A program made the translations under genes and the position numbers. The notes beneath the pieces were generated by a model. The model worked only from the letters and a program-made list of their open reading frames with translations, had not been told where the DNA came from and did no database searches. Shown here in pieces: positions 37,975 through 47,451 of a DNA stretch of 64,000 bases. The stretch's first letter is position 1. Every line of letters begins with the position of its first letter. Origin of the DNA: Pseudarthrobacter sp. MM222 (GTDB lineage: Bacteria; Actinomycetota; Actinomycetes; Actinomycetales; Micrococcaceae); NCBI RefSeq assembly GCF_947090775.1, contig NZ_OX352321.1:1116001-1180000 (forward strand). The letters run 5' to 3'.

Positions 37975-38480
37975 GTTCCCGTCCTTTTCCAGTGCGCCGC
38001 CGTGGCGCTCCTAAAGAATAGTACGGGGCGGGTTTGCGCCGCGTTCACACCGTGGCCGCCGGGGCGGCCACGGTGTGGGGCGCGTACTCCGCCGGAGTCT
38101 GTGAATGCCGTTGAGTCCCCCAGCGGACCCAACGACTTCGCTCCGGCGGTCAGGGGACCACAGCGGGAGCGGTTGGCTCACTAGGGCGGATGTTCATCCT
38201 GCCGGCGGGACGGTTTTCGGCGCGCCAGCTGACGGGCGCTGCAGGACCAGTGCGGTTTCTGCAATTCGGCCGACCGGTGCCGTTGCGGAACGGCCACCGG
38301 TCGCCGCGGGACCGAGGGCCCGGCCGAACGGGGGGCGTCTGAACGCGGGACGGTGGAAAGAGGGGTGCCGGAAGTCCGGGCGGGGACGGGGGCGTCCATT
38401 GGGAATCTCCTGAATGACTGGTGGCGGGCGCCTCAAGGCAGCCCGATTGGCCGTGCTCTGTGGAGGGCAGAGACGGCTAA
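37975..38480. other. Intergenic stretch upstream of the kinase
   Basis: About 500 bases between the kinase start and the end of the Pro/Asp-rich secreted protein gene. It holds one strong hairpin (38046-38077). Short frames on both strands have no ribosome sites and read as GC-rich noise. It presumably carries the kinase promoter. Confidence 0.5.
38046..38077. terminator. 12-bp hairpin
   Basis: CACACCGTGGCC (38046-38057) pairs with GGCCACGGTGTG (38066-38077) around an 8-base loop. No T-run follows. It lies 72 bases upstream of the kinase start, so it could be an attenuator or regulatory stem rather than a terminator. Confidence 0.4.
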
Positions 38481-40199
38481 CTAGTCAGGAGATGAACCGG
38501 GGTCAGCTGCGAATGCTGAGTGCTCTATTTGCAGCGGACCTCGGATTGGGTCGGCATCGGCCGTGGGGATGAACAAGTACAGGTTGGGCAACCAGGCAGC
38601 AGCGCCTGCAGGACCGTTGGACGCGTGGGCGTTGCCCGAGCCGGAACCGGTGCCGGCAGGGAGGGCGTCGGGCGCGGGTAGTCCAGGACCGCCGCGCCAC
38701 GGGCTGGGTCCACGCTCGGACGGACCGGGGTCAGCGGGGGCAGCCGGAGGAACCGTATCGGGCGCGGCCGGTGCGCCCGACGGCGGCTGAGGAGCCGGGG
38801 CAGTACCGGAGGCTCGCGGCGGAACGGAGGCGTTCCGGAGGAGACGGACGGGCTCGGCGCTGGCCGTCATCACTTCCCGCGGAGGGGGCGCGGCTTGTGC
38901 CTGGGCGTCGCAATCGGAGCTGACACCGCCCGCGGCAGGCGCCACAGGCTCGGCCACGCCGACGGTGTCAGCGACGGGCGTCAGCGGGGCGGAAGGCCGG
39001 GGGACCACGGAATCCGGCAGCGCGGGATCCGTTGCGGGGGCGCCGGGAACGGGGTTGGCCGGATCTGGAATCGCAGGGCCTGGATTCTCAGGGTCTGGAG
39101 TTGCTGGGGCGGCAACTGGAGGCTCACCGCCCGGGGCCGGTGTGGCAGGGGCGCTCGGGTCGGGCGTGGGCTTGGCTGGATCCGGCGCGGGGGTGGTGGG
39201 GTCAGTGTCAGTGTTCGAATCGGGGTTCGGTGCAGGCGCCGGCTTCGTGGGGTCCGAGTCCGGGGCCGGTTCAGAGTCCGAATCCGAGTCCGAGCCGGGG
39301 CGTGGTGCAGTAGGAGGCTTGGTTGGGTCAGAGTCCGGGACCGGTTCAGAATCCGCATCATCATCCGAGTCAGCCGGGTCTGTGGGATCAGGCGCGGGCT
39401 TGGCCGGGTCGCCGGAGTCCGAATCGCGGTCGGGGGCAGGCTTTGGCGTGTCAGTTGCCGGCTTGGACGGGTCAGGCGCAGGCTTCGTTGCACCGGGCGC
39501 GGGCTTGGCCGGGCTGGAGTCGGGGGCCGGGCCGGGGGCAGGCTTCGATGAGTCAGGCTCGGGCGCGGGCTTCGCGGGGTCTGGGACGGGCACAGGCTTC
39601 GCGGGGGCAACCGGCGCGGGCTTGGCCGGGTCTGCAACTGGCACGGGTGACGAACCCGGGACCGGAGGCGGAGTTTCGGGGCGCTTGGCCGGTGCGTTGG
39701 GGTCTGGAACGGTCGGCGCGGCCGAGGCCTTGGGGGCGGCCGCGGACCGCGACGGAGCAGGGATGGCCGCTGGCTGGTCGGCCGGTGCCGGGGGTGACAC
39801 CGCCGAGCTTGGCGCGGCGTGCCCCGGGGTTGCGGCATGCCCCACAGCTGCATGCCCTACAGCCGGAACAGAGGCGGGTGGGATGGGAACGGATGCAACC
39901 GCGGCAGGTATTGCCGCCGCCTGGACCGGCTGAAGGGCCGGCGCTGGAAGCGGAGCTGGTATCCCTGGCGTGTCGGTCGCCGGATACGCGTACACCAACA
40001 TCCCGAGGATGTCGGCCGGTAGCGCAAGCGCCGTCGAGATCGACGTCTTGGTGCTGCCGGTCATGCCGACTGAAGTGGCGGCGTCGTCGGCGTTGGCAGC
40101 TGTCGCAGTGAGCGCCAGCCAGGCGAATCCGGCGACGCCGGCCAGAATCACCCGCCGGATTGGGCGGCGCGCGCGCAACAGGTCCAATGCTGGGTCCAT
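38481..40199 (-). CDS. Secreted Pro/Asp/Ser/Ala-rich repeat protein
   Basis: About 572 residues. A signal peptide (VILAGVAGFAWLALTATAANA) ends near residue 37. About 300 central residues are degenerate repeats of PAKPAPDP, DSDSDSEPAPDSDP and similar, giving an acidic, extended, probably cell-wall-spanning region. A conserved-looking C-terminus (WLPNLYLFIPTADADPIRG) ends the protein; no LPXTG, lipobox or membrane anchor is seen. ATG 40199 is chosen over GTG 40208. Function is unknown; surface or adhesin-like role is a guess. Confidence 0.75.
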   Translation of the reverse strand: MDPALDLLRARRPIRRVILAGVAGFAWLALTATAANADDAATSVGMTGSTKTSISTALALPADILGMLVYAYPATDTPGIPAPLPAPALQPVQAAAIPAAVASVPIPPASVPAVGHAAVGHAATPGHAAPSSAVSPPAPADQPAAIPAPSRSAAAPKASAAPTVPDPNAPAKRPETPPPVPGSSPVPVADPAKPAPVAPAKPVPVPDPAKPAPEPDSSKPAPGPAPDSSPAKPAPGATKPAPDPSKPATDTPKPAPDRDSDSGDPAKPAPDPTDPADSDDDADSEPVPDSDPTKPPTAPRPGSDSDSDSEPAPDSDPTKPAPAPNPDSNTDTDPTTPAPDPAKPTPDPSAPATPAPGGEPPVAAPATPDPENPGPAIPDPANPVPGAPATDPALPDSVVPRPSAPLTPVADTVGVAEPVAPAAGGVSSDCDAQAQAAPPPREVMTASAEPVRLLRNASVPPRASGTAPAPQPPSGAPAAPDTVPPAAPADPGPSERGPSPWRGGPGLPAPDALPAGTGSGSGNAHASNGPAGAAAWLPNLYLFIPTADADPIRGPLQIEHSAFAADPGSSPD

Positions 40200-40336
40200 T
40201 GCGCACACCCCATTTCCCCGATGGCTCGACGATTGCCTACAGGGTAAGTCCGGCCGCCCGGGTCAGTCCAGAGTGCGGAGAAAAAAGCCGCGGAATCCGG
40301 CGGTAAAAGGCCGGATTTCCGCCAGTCGAGGCGCCG

Positions 40337-41407
40337 TCAGCGGGCGTCGTTCGCATAGCTCACGCCGAGCTGGGCGCGCACCCCGTCGAAGAGCCGCATC
40401 GTGTTCAGCGAGTCCTCCAGCGGCATGACCGGGCTCTCCGTCAGGCCGTGTTGGATGCAGCGGGTCACCTCGCGGAGCTCGTAGCTGTAGCCTCTCCCGA
40501 CAACCTCGAAGCGCTCGCTGCGGACGTCGTCGAAGCCGACCCGGACATGGAGTTCCTTGGGGTTGTTGATCGAGCCGATCGCCTGCAGGAACCCGGCGCT
40601 GCCGGCCACGGTGGCGGTGCGGGGTCCGTGCGCCAGCAACGAGGAGGTCAGCTGCGCCTGCGCGCCATGGTGATAGCCGAGCGTGAGGGCGTTCTGGGCG
40701 TCCACGCCGTCGTCGTTGACCCAGCCTGTGGCACTCACGGTCTGCGGGAAACCCAAGGTGCCGAGCGCCCACAGCAGCGGATACACGGTGATGTCCAGCA
40801 GGGCGCCGCCGCCGTCCCGGCGGGCCCACAGCCGGGACGTGGGCGAATACGGTGCGGGGAAGCCGAGATCGGCCCCCACCCATTTGACCTCGCCGATTTC
40901 GCCCGAGGCCGCGATTTCGAAGGCGCGCTGCATGCTGGGCAGGAAGCGGCTCCACATGGCCTCCATCAGGAACAGCCCCCTGGCCCGGGCCAGGGCCACC
41001 AGCTCACTGGCCTCGCGCGCGTTCACGGTCAGGGCCTTCTCGCAGAGCACGTGCTTGCCGGCGGTCAGGGCAGCCAAAGCGATCTCGTGGTGATGGGCGT
41101 GCGGCGTCGCCACATAAACGACGTCCACAGCCTCATCGGCCAGCAGCCGCTCGTAGCCGGATTGCCCGACGTCGTCCCCGTAAGCCCGCGCAAAGCCGTA
41201 GTCGGCGGCGAAGGCGTCCGCTGCCGCCTGGGTGCGCGAACTGACGGCGTAGAGCTCGGCGTCCGGCAGCAGCTCCAGGTCCCGGGTGACTGCCGCGGCG
41301 ATGCCGCCGGTGGCGATGACGCCCCAGCGCAGTCGGGCGCCGGTGGCTGTCCGGGGGTCCTGGTCCGGCTGGTCGGACAGCCAAGGTTTCGCGATGAGGG
41401 CAGTCAT
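40337..41407 (-). CDS. Gfo/Idh/MocA-family oxidoreductase
   Basis: 356 residues. The Rossmann fold starts at WGVIATGGIAAAVTRDLELL, followed by VDVVYVATPHAHHHEIALAAL and the family motif GKHVLCEKAL (Lys of the EKP-type motif, here EKA). The C-terminal beta-sheet domain contains DITVYPLLWALG. Members oxidise sugars, inositol or dihydrodiols with NAD(P). It lies next to a sugar ABC locus but on its own transcript, with direct repeats just upstream. Substrate unknown. Confidence 0.9.
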   Translation of the reverse strand: MTALIAKPWLSDQPDQDPRTATGARLRWGVIATGGIAAAVTRDLELLPDAELYAVSSRTQAAADAFAADYGFARAYGDDVGQSGYERLLADEAVDVVYVATPHAHHHEIALAALTAGKHVLCEKALTVNAREASELVALARARGLFLMEAMWSRFLPSMQRAFEIAASGEIGEVKWVGADLGFPAPYSPTSRLWARRDGGGALLDITVYPLLWALGTLGFPQTVSATGWVNDDGVDAQNALTLGYHHGAQAQLTSSLLAHGPRTATVAGSAGFLQAIGSINNPKELHVRVGFDDVRSERFEVVGRGYSYELREVTRCIQHGLTESPVMPLEDSLNTMRLFDGVRAQLGVSYANDAR

Positions 41408-41434
41408 GGTGCCATCCTCTCACCCCGGTGCCGA

Positions 41435-41510
41435 AGGGTTCCGGATTCGACGGCGGAAGCTGGGGGAGGGTTCCGGATTCGACGGCGGAAGCTGCGGGAG
41501 GGTTCCGCCG
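41435..41510 (+). repeat. 32-bp direct repeats upstream of the Gfo/Idh/MocA gene
   Basis: AGGGTTCCGGATTCGACGGC begins at 41435 and again at 41467, followed by GGAAGCTG; the two 32-base units differ by one base, and a third partial copy starts at 41499. The array is 28 bases from the oxidoreductase start. The region 41408-41879 otherwise has a doubtful small frame (41533-41706) and the terminator at 41800-41831. Confidence 0.75.
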
Positions 41511-41532
41511 CCGGCTTCCGCCGCCGCCCCGG

Positions 41533-41706
41533 CTAGCCCGCCATCCCGACCGTGGCCCGGCTGCGCGCGGCTTCCTCGGTGAGCCGGCCCTGCTGGAGCC
41601 GGAACCGCCGGTCCATCTTGTTGGCCAGCGACCGGTCTAGGATCAGGCCGGCTCGAACGTCCGGCGTCTTCTTCCACAGTTGTACGGACTGCTGTGCGGA
41701 GGTCAC
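41533..41706 (-). CDS. Possible small basic protein, unknown
   Basis: 57 residues from GTG 41706: VTSAQQSVQLWKKTPDVRAG, then LDRSLANKMDRRFRLQQGRL and a short Arg/Ala-rich end. Balanced amino-acid use makes it look like protein rather than a shadow frame, but no ribosome site or family is recognised. It could be a fragment of a larger gene. Confidence 0.3.
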   Translation of the reverse strand: MTSAQQSVQLWKKTPDVRAGLILDRSLANKMDRRFRLQQGRLTEEAARSRATVGMAG

Positions 41707-41799
41707 AGCCAAGCTATGGATGGGCTGTGAAGGCACACGGAGGGCGTGCAGGAACCTCCGGGAAGGCGCCCGGCAAGGGCGCACAGGGCACACGCAAGA

Positions 41800-41831
41800 G
41801 CCCCGGCCCTCCCTTGCGGGGGAGCCGGGGC
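41800..41831 (-). terminator. Hairpin terminating the sugar ABC operon
   Basis: GCCCCGGCCCTCCC and GGGGGAGCCGGGGC form a long GC-rich stem with a short TTGC loop and one or two mismatches, 49 bases downstream of the binding-protein stop on the minus strand. Confidence 0.6.
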
Positions 41832-41879
41832 CCTGGTGTTGCCTGGGGCTCAGCGCCCATGAAAGGCGCGGAACCGGAA

Positions 41880-42989
41880 CTACTTCGTCAGCGGGCCGAG
41901 TACCGGATCGTCGGCGTAGGCCGTCTTGACGTTTTCCTTCGTCACGATGACCGGCTCCAGCAGGTAGGCCGGAACAACCTTGACAGTGTTGTTGTAGGAC
42001 TTGTCATCGTTGATCTCGGGCTTCTTGCCTGCCTGGATGTCCTTGACCATGGTGATCGCGTGCTCAACGAGCTTGCGGGTGTCCTTGTTGATGGTGGAGT
42101 ACTGCTCACCGGCGAGGATGGACTTGACGGACTCAACCTCGGAGTCCTGGCCCGTGATGACCGGAAGCGGCTTGCCGGCGGCCTTGACCGAGGTCAGGAC
42201 TGCGCGGGCCAGCGTGTCGTTCGGGGAAAGCACGCCGTCCAGCGAGGCGCTGCCGTAGGTGCCGCTCAGGAGGGTGTCGGCCCGACGCTGGGCGTTCTCC
42301 GCCTTCCAGCCCTGGGTGACGGCCTGTTCGAACGTGTTCTGGCCGGACAGCACCTTGAGGGTGCCGTCGTCGATCTTCGGCTTCAGGACGCTCATGGCGC
42401 CGTCGAAGAAGACCTTCGCGTTGGCGTCATCCGGAGAACCGGCGAACAGCTCGATGTTGTACGGACCCGCCGCCTTCTTCGCCTGCATGCCCTTGAGCAG
42501 GGCCTCGCCCTGGAGGACACCGACCTTGAAGTTGTCGTAGGCCACGTAGTAATCGACGTTTTCGGTGTTCAGGAGCAGACGGTCATACGCGATGATCGTG
42601 GCGCCGGAGTCCTTGGCCTGCTTGAGCTGGGTGCCCAGCTGCGCACCGTCGATGGCACCGACGATGATGACCTTGGCACCCTTGGTGACCATGGCGCTGA
42701 TCTGGTTCTGCTGCTCCGAGACGCCGCCGTTGGCGAACTGCACATCGGCCTTGAAGCCGGCACCGTTGAGGCCGTCATTGAACAGCTTCTCCGCCAGGAC
42801 CCAGTTTTCCGAGGTCTTCTGGGGGAGCGCGACGCCGATCGAGGAGTTCTTGGGGAACGCCTCGCCGCCGGCGGTGGAACCGCCGGTGGCTGTTTCGGAA
42901 CGGCCGCAGGCTGTCAGCGCCAGTGCCGCAATAGCAGCAATCGCTGCTGCCTTTCCTGCTTTACCAATCAGTTGCATTGCTTGGTTCAC
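41880..42989 (-). CDS. Sugar ABC transporter substrate-binding lipoprotein (ChvE-like)
   Basis: 369 residues. Lipobox LALTAC near residue 28 indicates a membrane-anchored receptor. The mature protein is a type-1 periplasmic-binding fold: IGVALPQKTSENWVLAEKLF, VIIVGAIDGAQLG, IAYDRLLLNTENVDYYVAYDN, and VLSPNDTLARAVLTSVKAAG then ITGQDSEVESVKSI. The pattern follows ChvE/MmsE multiple-sugar receptors (galactose, arabinose, xylose type). ATG 42977 is an alternative start. It is last in a three-gene import operon whose order is ATPase, permease, receptor. Confidence 0.92.
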   Translation of the reverse strand: MNQAMQLIGKAGKAAAIAAIAALALTACGRSETATGGSTAGGEAFPKNSSIGVALPQKTSENWVLAEKLFNDGLNGAGFKADVQFANGGVSEQQNQISAMVTKGAKVIIVGAIDGAQLGTQLKQAKDSGATIIAYDRLLLNTENVDYYVAYDNFKVGVLQGEALLKGMQAKKAAGPYNIELFAGSPDDANAKVFFDGAMSVLKPKIDDGTLKVLSGQNTFEQAVTQGWKAENAQRRADTLLSGTYGSASLDGVLSPNDTLARAVLTSVKAAGKPLPVITGQDSEVESVKSILAGEQYSTINKDTRKLVEHAITMVKDIQAGKKPEINDDKSYNNTVKVVPAYLLEPVIVTKENVKTAYADDPVLGPLTK

Positions 42990-43039
42990 TTTCTTTAGAT
43001 GGTGTGGGGAGAATCAGGGGATCTCGGACCGGGAGCCGC

Positions 43040-44311
43040 TCAGGCACCCTTCGAGATGACCTCTTTGGTGGACGTGGTTTCGTCGGGCTGGAGCTCGGTG
43101 CTGCTGCGGTTGAAGTTCTTCATCATCATGCCGATGATCGACTTCTTGCCCTGGGTCTTGTTGTAGACGTCGAACGCGACGGCGATCAGCAGCACGAGGC
43201 CCTTGATGATCTGGGTCAGGTCGGCGCCGACGCCGAGGAGCTGAAGACCGTTGTTCAGCACGGCCATCACCAGGCCACCGACGATCGAGCCGATCACGGT
43301 GCCCACGCCGCCGGTCACGGCGGCGCCGCCGATGAACACAGCCGCGATGGCGTCCAGTTCCCAGCCGACGCCGTCGAACGGGCCGGAGGCGGTGGAACGG
43401 CCGACGAAGATCATGCCGGCGAGGCCGGCCAGGATCGACATGTTCATCATGACCAGGAAGTTGACCTTCTTGGACTGGACGCCGGAGAGCTCCGCGGCGT
43501 GGCGGTTACCGCCGACCGCGTAAATGTGGCGCCCGATGATGGTCTTCGAGGAGATGAAGCCGTAGACGATGACCAGGACCGCGAGGATGAGTCCCGGGAT
43601 GGGGAACGAGGTGCCCGGGCGGCCGGTGGCGAACAGGTATGTCGCGTACAGGATGGCGCCGCAGATCAGGACCAGCTTGGTGACGGAGACCCAGGCTTCG
43701 GGCACCTCGGCGCCGAGGGCTTTGGCGTTGCGGCGGGAGCGGATCTCGCTGAAGACCACGAAGGCGACGGCGAGCAGGCCCAGCAGCAGGGTGAGGTTGT
43801 TAAAGCCGGTGTTGGGGCCGACTTCCGGCAGGTAGCCGGAACCGAGGTACTGGAAGTCCGCGGGGACCGGGATGGTGTTGGACTTGCCGACGAACTGGTT
43901 GAAGCCGCGGAAGAGGAGCATGCCGGCCAGCGTCACGATGAACGCCGGAATGCCGACATACGCGGTCCAGAACCCCTGCCAGGCCCCGATCACCGCTCCC
44001 AGCAGCAGCCCCAGCAGGACGGCCAGGTACCAGGGGGTGTCCCAGTCACGCATGATCAGCGCCACCGTGACGCCCACGAAGGCAGCGACCGACCCCACCG
44101 AAAGATCGATGTGGCCGGCGATGATCACGAGGACCATGCCGATCGCGAGGATCAGGATGTAGGAGTTGCCGTTGAAGAGGTTGATGACGTTACCCGGGGT
44201 GAGCGTGCGGCCCTCCGTGAAAATCTGGAAGAAGACGATCAGCGCAACCAGGGCGAAGATCATGCCGAATTGGCGGGTGTTGCCGCCAAAGAGCTTCTTG
44301 AGCGCGTTCAT
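43040..44311 (-). CDS. Sugar ABC transporter permease (GguB/MmsB-like)
   Basis: 423 residues, longer than RbsC-type permeases, as in the GguB/XylH group. About ten helices; ILILAIGMVLVIIAGHIDLS and VGSVAAFVGV carry the family signature, and the coupling region GRHIYAVGGNRHAAELSGVQ is intact. It lies between the receptor and ATPase genes, 56 bases after the ATPase stop. Confidence 0.93.
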   Translation of the reverse strand: MNALKKLFGGNTRQFGMIFALVALIVFFQIFTEGRTLTPGNVINLFNGNSYILILAIGMVLVIIAGHIDLSVGSVAAFVGVTVALIMRDWDTPWYLAVLLGLLLGAVIGAWQGFWTAYVGIPAFIVTLAGMLLFRGFNQFVGKSNTIPVPADFQYLGSGYLPEVGPNTGFNNLTLLLGLLAVAFVVFSEIRSRRNAKALGAEVPEAWVSVTKLVLICGAILYATYLFATGRPGTSFPIPGLILAVLVIVYGFISSKTIIGRHIYAVGGNRHAAELSGVQSKKVNFLVMMNMSILAGLAGMIFVGRSTASGPFDGVGWELDAIAAVFIGGAAVTGGVGTVIGSIVGGLVMAVLNNGLQLLGVGADLTQIIKGLVLLIAVAFDVYNKTQGKKSIIGMMMKNFNRSSTELQPDETTSTKEVISKGA

Positions 44312-44367
44312 TTTTTCAGTCCTTATTTTCCGTCAGTGATCGGATTGTTCTGGAAGGTCACGGAGGG

Positions 44368-45924
44368 TCATGCAGTCTTGCGGGCGGAGGTCATGAGTTT
44401 CATGAGGCTTTCCTGGCTGGCTTCGTCCTTGTCGAGCACGCCGGTGATGGCGCCCTCGAAGATCGTGTAGATCCGGTCCGAGAGGCCGAGCAGCTCGGGC
44501 AATTCGGAGGAGATAACGATGACGCCTTTCCCCTGGTTGGCGAGCTGCTGAATGATGCCGTAAATCTCGTATTTGGCGCCGACGTCGATCCCGCGGGTGG
44601 GTTCGTCCAGGATCAGCAGGTCCGGGTCGGTGAACATCCACTTCGCCAGCACCACCTTCTGCTGGTTTCCGCCGGAGAGCTTGGCTACTCCCTCCTCCAC
44701 GGACGGCGCCTTGGTGCGCAGCGACTTGCGGTACTGCTCGGCCACGGTGAATTCCTGGTTGGCGTCCACCACGCTGTGCTTGCTGATCTTGCGCAGGTTG
44801 GCCGAGACGGTGGTGGCCTTGATGTCGTCGAGCAGGTTCAGCCCGAGGGACTTGCGGTCCTCGGTGACGTAGCCGAGGCCGGAGTCGATGGCCTGGCGCA
44901 CGTTCTTGAGCGTGATCTCCTTGCCCTCCTTGTAGACCTGCCCGGAGATGAAGCGGCCATAGGACCGGCCGAAGACGGAGCGGGCGAGCTCGGTGCGCCC
45001 GGCACCCATGAGGCCGGCGAAGCCGACGATCTCGCCGCGGCGGACGAAGAAGTTCGAGCTCTTACAAACCAGGCGGTCCTGGATCTGCGGGTGCCCCACG
45101 TTCCAGTTCTTGACCTCAAAGAAGACGTCGCCGATCTTGGGCTCGTGATCCGGGAAACGCGACTCCAGGGTCCGGCCCACCATGCCCTTGATGATGCGGT
45201 CCTCGTCGACGCCGTCGGCCTTGACGTCAAGCGTCTCGATCGACTTTCCGTCGCGGATGATGGTGATGGAGTCCGCGATCTGCTCAATCTCGTTGAGCTT
45301 GTGGGAAATGATGATGGACGTGATACCACGGCCCTTCAGGCCGAGCATGAGGTCCAGCAGGTGCTGGGAGTCTGACTCGTTCAGCGCCGCGGTGGGCTCG
45401 TCCAGGATCAGGAGCTTCACGGACTTGTTCAGCGCCTTCGCGATTTCCACGAGCTGCTGCTTGCCGACGCCGATTTCCTTGATCGGGGTGTCCGGGTCCT
45501 CGCGCAGGCCCACCCTGGCAAGCAGTTCGGTGGAGCGGGTCCGGGCCTCGGCCCAGTCGATCACCCCGCGCTTGGTGGGCTCGTTGCCGAGGAAGATGTT
45601 CTCCATGATGGACAGCTCGGGGATCAGCGCGAGTTCCTGGTGGATGATCACGATGCCGGCGTGCTCGCTGGCCCGGATGTCCTTGAACTGCTGGACTTCG
45701 TTCTGGTACACGATGTCGCCGGTGTAGCTGCCGAAGGGGTAGACCCCGGAGAGGACCTTCATGAGGGTGGACTTGCCGGCGCCGTTTTCACCGCAGATGG
45801 CGTGGATCTCACCGGCTTTCGCCCGGAGGTTCACCTCCGACAATGCTTTAACGCCGGGGAATTCCTTGGTGATGGAGCGCATCTCGAGAATTATCGGATC
45901 GCTGTGCGTGTTGAGGGACGTCAT
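44368..45924 (-). CDS. Sugar ABC transporter, double ATP-binding protein (GguA/MmsA-like)
   Basis: 518 residues with two fused ATPase domains. The N-terminal domain has Walker [12 protein letters not shown], signature [15 protein letters not shown] and Walker [14 protein letters not shown]; the C-terminal one has [15 protein letters not shown] and [16 protein letters not shown] with a degenerate Walker A ([12 protein letters not shown]), as usual in this family. It begins the operon, and an operator-like motif shared with the ROK gene lies 95 bases upstream. Confidence 0.94.
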   Translation of the reverse strand: MTSLNTHSDPIILEMRSITKEFPGVKALSEVNLRAKAGEIHAICGENGAGKSTLMKVLSGVYPFGSYTGDIVYQNEVQQFKDIRASEHAGIVIIHQELALIPELSIMENIFLGNEPTKRGVIDWAEARTRSTELLARVGLREDPDTPIKEIGVGKQQLVEIAKALNKSVKLLILDEPTAALNESDSQHLLDLMLGLKGRGITSIIISHKLNEIEQIADSITIIRDGKSIETLDVKADGVDEDRIIKGMVGRTLESRFPDHEPKIGDVFFEVKNWNVGHPQIQDRLVCKSSNFFVRRGEIVGFAGLMGAGRTELARSVFGRSYGRFISGQVYKEGKEITLKNVRQAIDSGLGYVTEDRKSLGLNLLDDIKATTVSANLRKISKHSVVDANQEFTVAEQYRKSLRTKAPSVEEGVAKLSGGNQQKVVLAKWMFTDPDLLILDEPTRGIDVGAKYEIYGIIQQLANQGKGVIVISSELPELLGLSDRIYTIFEGAITGVLDKDEASQESLMKLMTSARKTA

Positions 45925-46018
45925 CTGCCCTTACGCCTCCAATGCGTGACTTCGTTGTCCGCCCCTGCAAACCGCAGGGTCGTCTGATGCAAAAGTAAAC
46001 TCGGTCCCGCCCATTGTC

Positions 46019-46036
46019 GTCAAGTCTTTAACGCAA
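46019..46036. promoter_or_regulatory. Putative ROK operator upstream of the sugar ABC operon
   Basis: GTCAAGTCTTTAACGCAA matches GTCAAGAAGTTAACGCAA at 47277-47294 in 15 of 18 positions, in the same orientation relative to the downstream gene. The complementary view, TTGCGTTAA...CTTGAC, resembles the split-palindrome sites used by ROK/XylR-type repressors. Confidence 0.6.
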
Positions 46037-46054
46037 CGGCCCGGTAACGAAAAC

Positions 46055-47245
46055 TCAGTTCCGCCGGATTCCGGCGTGCTGGAAGACCAGCGAGGTGGCT
46101 CCGAGGGCCTCGGCCCGGTTGCCCAGCGAGGACATGGTGAGCATGGTTGTCTCGCCGATGATGGGCACTGCGTGGCGGACCAGGCCCCGCCGGATCGGGT
46201 CCAGCAGCAGCTCGCCGAGATCCGCCAGCGGACCGCCCACCACGATCACTTCGGGGTTGATCAGGTTCGCCACATTGCCCAAGGCGCGGCCGACGGCCAG
46301 TCCGGCGTCGTCCACCACGCGCAGGGTCGCGGAGTCCCGGGCGAGGGCGTTGCGGACGATGTCATCGGGCGCCAGCAGCGTGTTCCCGCCGCGGCCCAGG
46401 AGCTCGATCATGGTGGTGGTGGAAGCGATGGTCTCCAGGCAGCCGCGGTTTCCGCAGCGGCACACCAGGCCGTGCTCGTGGATGGTGGCGTGGCCGATTT
46501 CGCCGGTGATCCCGACGCTGCCGTAGTAGGGCACGCCATTGAGGATCAGCCCGGCGCCGATGCCCGATCCGATCTTGAGGAACATCAGGTTGCTGATCCC
46601 GCTGTGCGGCCCCCAGGTCACCTCGGACAGCGCGCCGAGGTTGGCGTCGTTGTCCACGAAGACCGGCAGGTCCAGCGCGTCCTCGAGCCGTTGCAGGATG
46701 TTGATGCCCACCCATTCGGGGAGGATGGCGCCCTGCGCCACCGTGCCCGTGCGGCGGTCGATGGGCCCCGGGATGCCGACGCCGGCCCCGACGACGGCGC
46801 TGCGTTCCACGCCGCCGTCCACCAGCAGCCGGTCCAGCAGGCCGACGGCGGCGGAGATGCCTTCCTCGGCATGGTGGCCCAGCGGCAGCAGCACGGACTC
46901 CTCTGCGATGACGTGGTAGCTGAGGGATGCGAGGACCACGCGCAGGTGGCGGCGGCCGAAGTCGATGCCGACAGCCACGGCCCCGTTGCTGTTGAGCCGG
47001 ACGTTGAGGGCGCGCCGCCCGGAGCTGGTGATCGGCTCGGTCGAGGCGAGGCCGGCGTCCTGCATGATGCGGACGATGTTGGACACGGTCGCGGTGGACA
47101 GGCCCGTCTGCCGCGCCAGTTCGGCCTGGGTGGAAGGCCCCGCCAGGAGGCATTCGATTATCCGCTGCTGGTTCAGATGCCGGAGCGCGGATTGCGATCC
47201 GGGGTTTTTGGTTCGGCTCCTCGTTGAGCTCGTTGATGAGGGCAT
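46055..47245 (-). CDS. ROK-family transcriptional regulator (NagC/XylR type)
   Basis: About 396 residues. A helix-turn-helix (TQAELARQTGLSTATVSNIV, about residues 38-58) is followed by a ROK sugar-kinase fold: GVGIPGPIDRRTG, FVDNDANLGAL, GITGEIGHATI and the zinc Cys cluster CRCGNRGCLE. ATG 47245 is preferred over the longer frame. It sits upstream of the sugar ABC operon on the same strand, and a matching operator motif lies before each, so it probably represses both until a sugar is present. Confidence 0.93.
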   Translation of the reverse strand: MPSSTSSTRSRTKNPGSQSALRHLNQQRIIECLLAGPSTQAELARQTGLSTATVSNIVRIMQDAGLASTEPITSSGRRALNVRLNSNGAVAVGIDFGRRHLRVVLASLSYHVIAEESVLLPLGHHAEEGISAAVGLLDRLLVDGGVERSAVVGAGVGIPGPIDRRTGTVAQGAILPEWVGINILQRLEDALDLPVFVDNDANLGALSEVTWGPHSGISNLMFLKIGSGIGAGLILNGVPYYGSVGITGEIGHATIHEHGLVCRCGNRGCLETIASTTTMIELLGRGGNTLLAPDDIVRNALARDSATLRVVDDAGLAVGRALGNVANLINPEVIVVGGPLADLGELLLDPIRRGLVRHAVPIIGETTMLTMSSLGNRAEALGATSLVFQHAGIRRN

Positions 47246-47276
47246 GCAATGAAGCGTGACGCATCCCGCGCTTGTA

Positions 47277-47294
47277 GTCAAGAAGTTAACGCAA
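47277..47294. promoter_or_regulatory. Putative ROK operator upstream of its own gene
   Basis: GTCAAGAAGTTAACGCAA lies 32 bases before the ROK start and is the partner of the site at 46019-46036. Autoregulation is inferred. Confidence 0.6.
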
Positions 47295-47451
47295 GGCATG
47301 GCGGGGACCGCAGGGGACCGGCAGGGCATTCCGCCCCACCGCCGCCCCCACCGGGGCGAAATGCACCGGAAGAGCGGTTGCCCCGCGTGGCTAGGCTGAG
47401 GGGGACGATCGTCCGCCGCCCGGTGCGGACGCCTGGAGATGCTGAGGTGGA

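Noticed and set aside
38105..38436. Several overlapping short frames upstream of the kinase
   Set aside because: No start context, Arg/Pro-rich noise and mutual overlap on both strands.
46076..47227. Plus-strand frame opposite the ROK gene
   Set aside because: The ROK protein has full HTH and sugar-kinase motifs on the minus strand; the opposite frame shows His/Gln/Asp-rich shadow composition.
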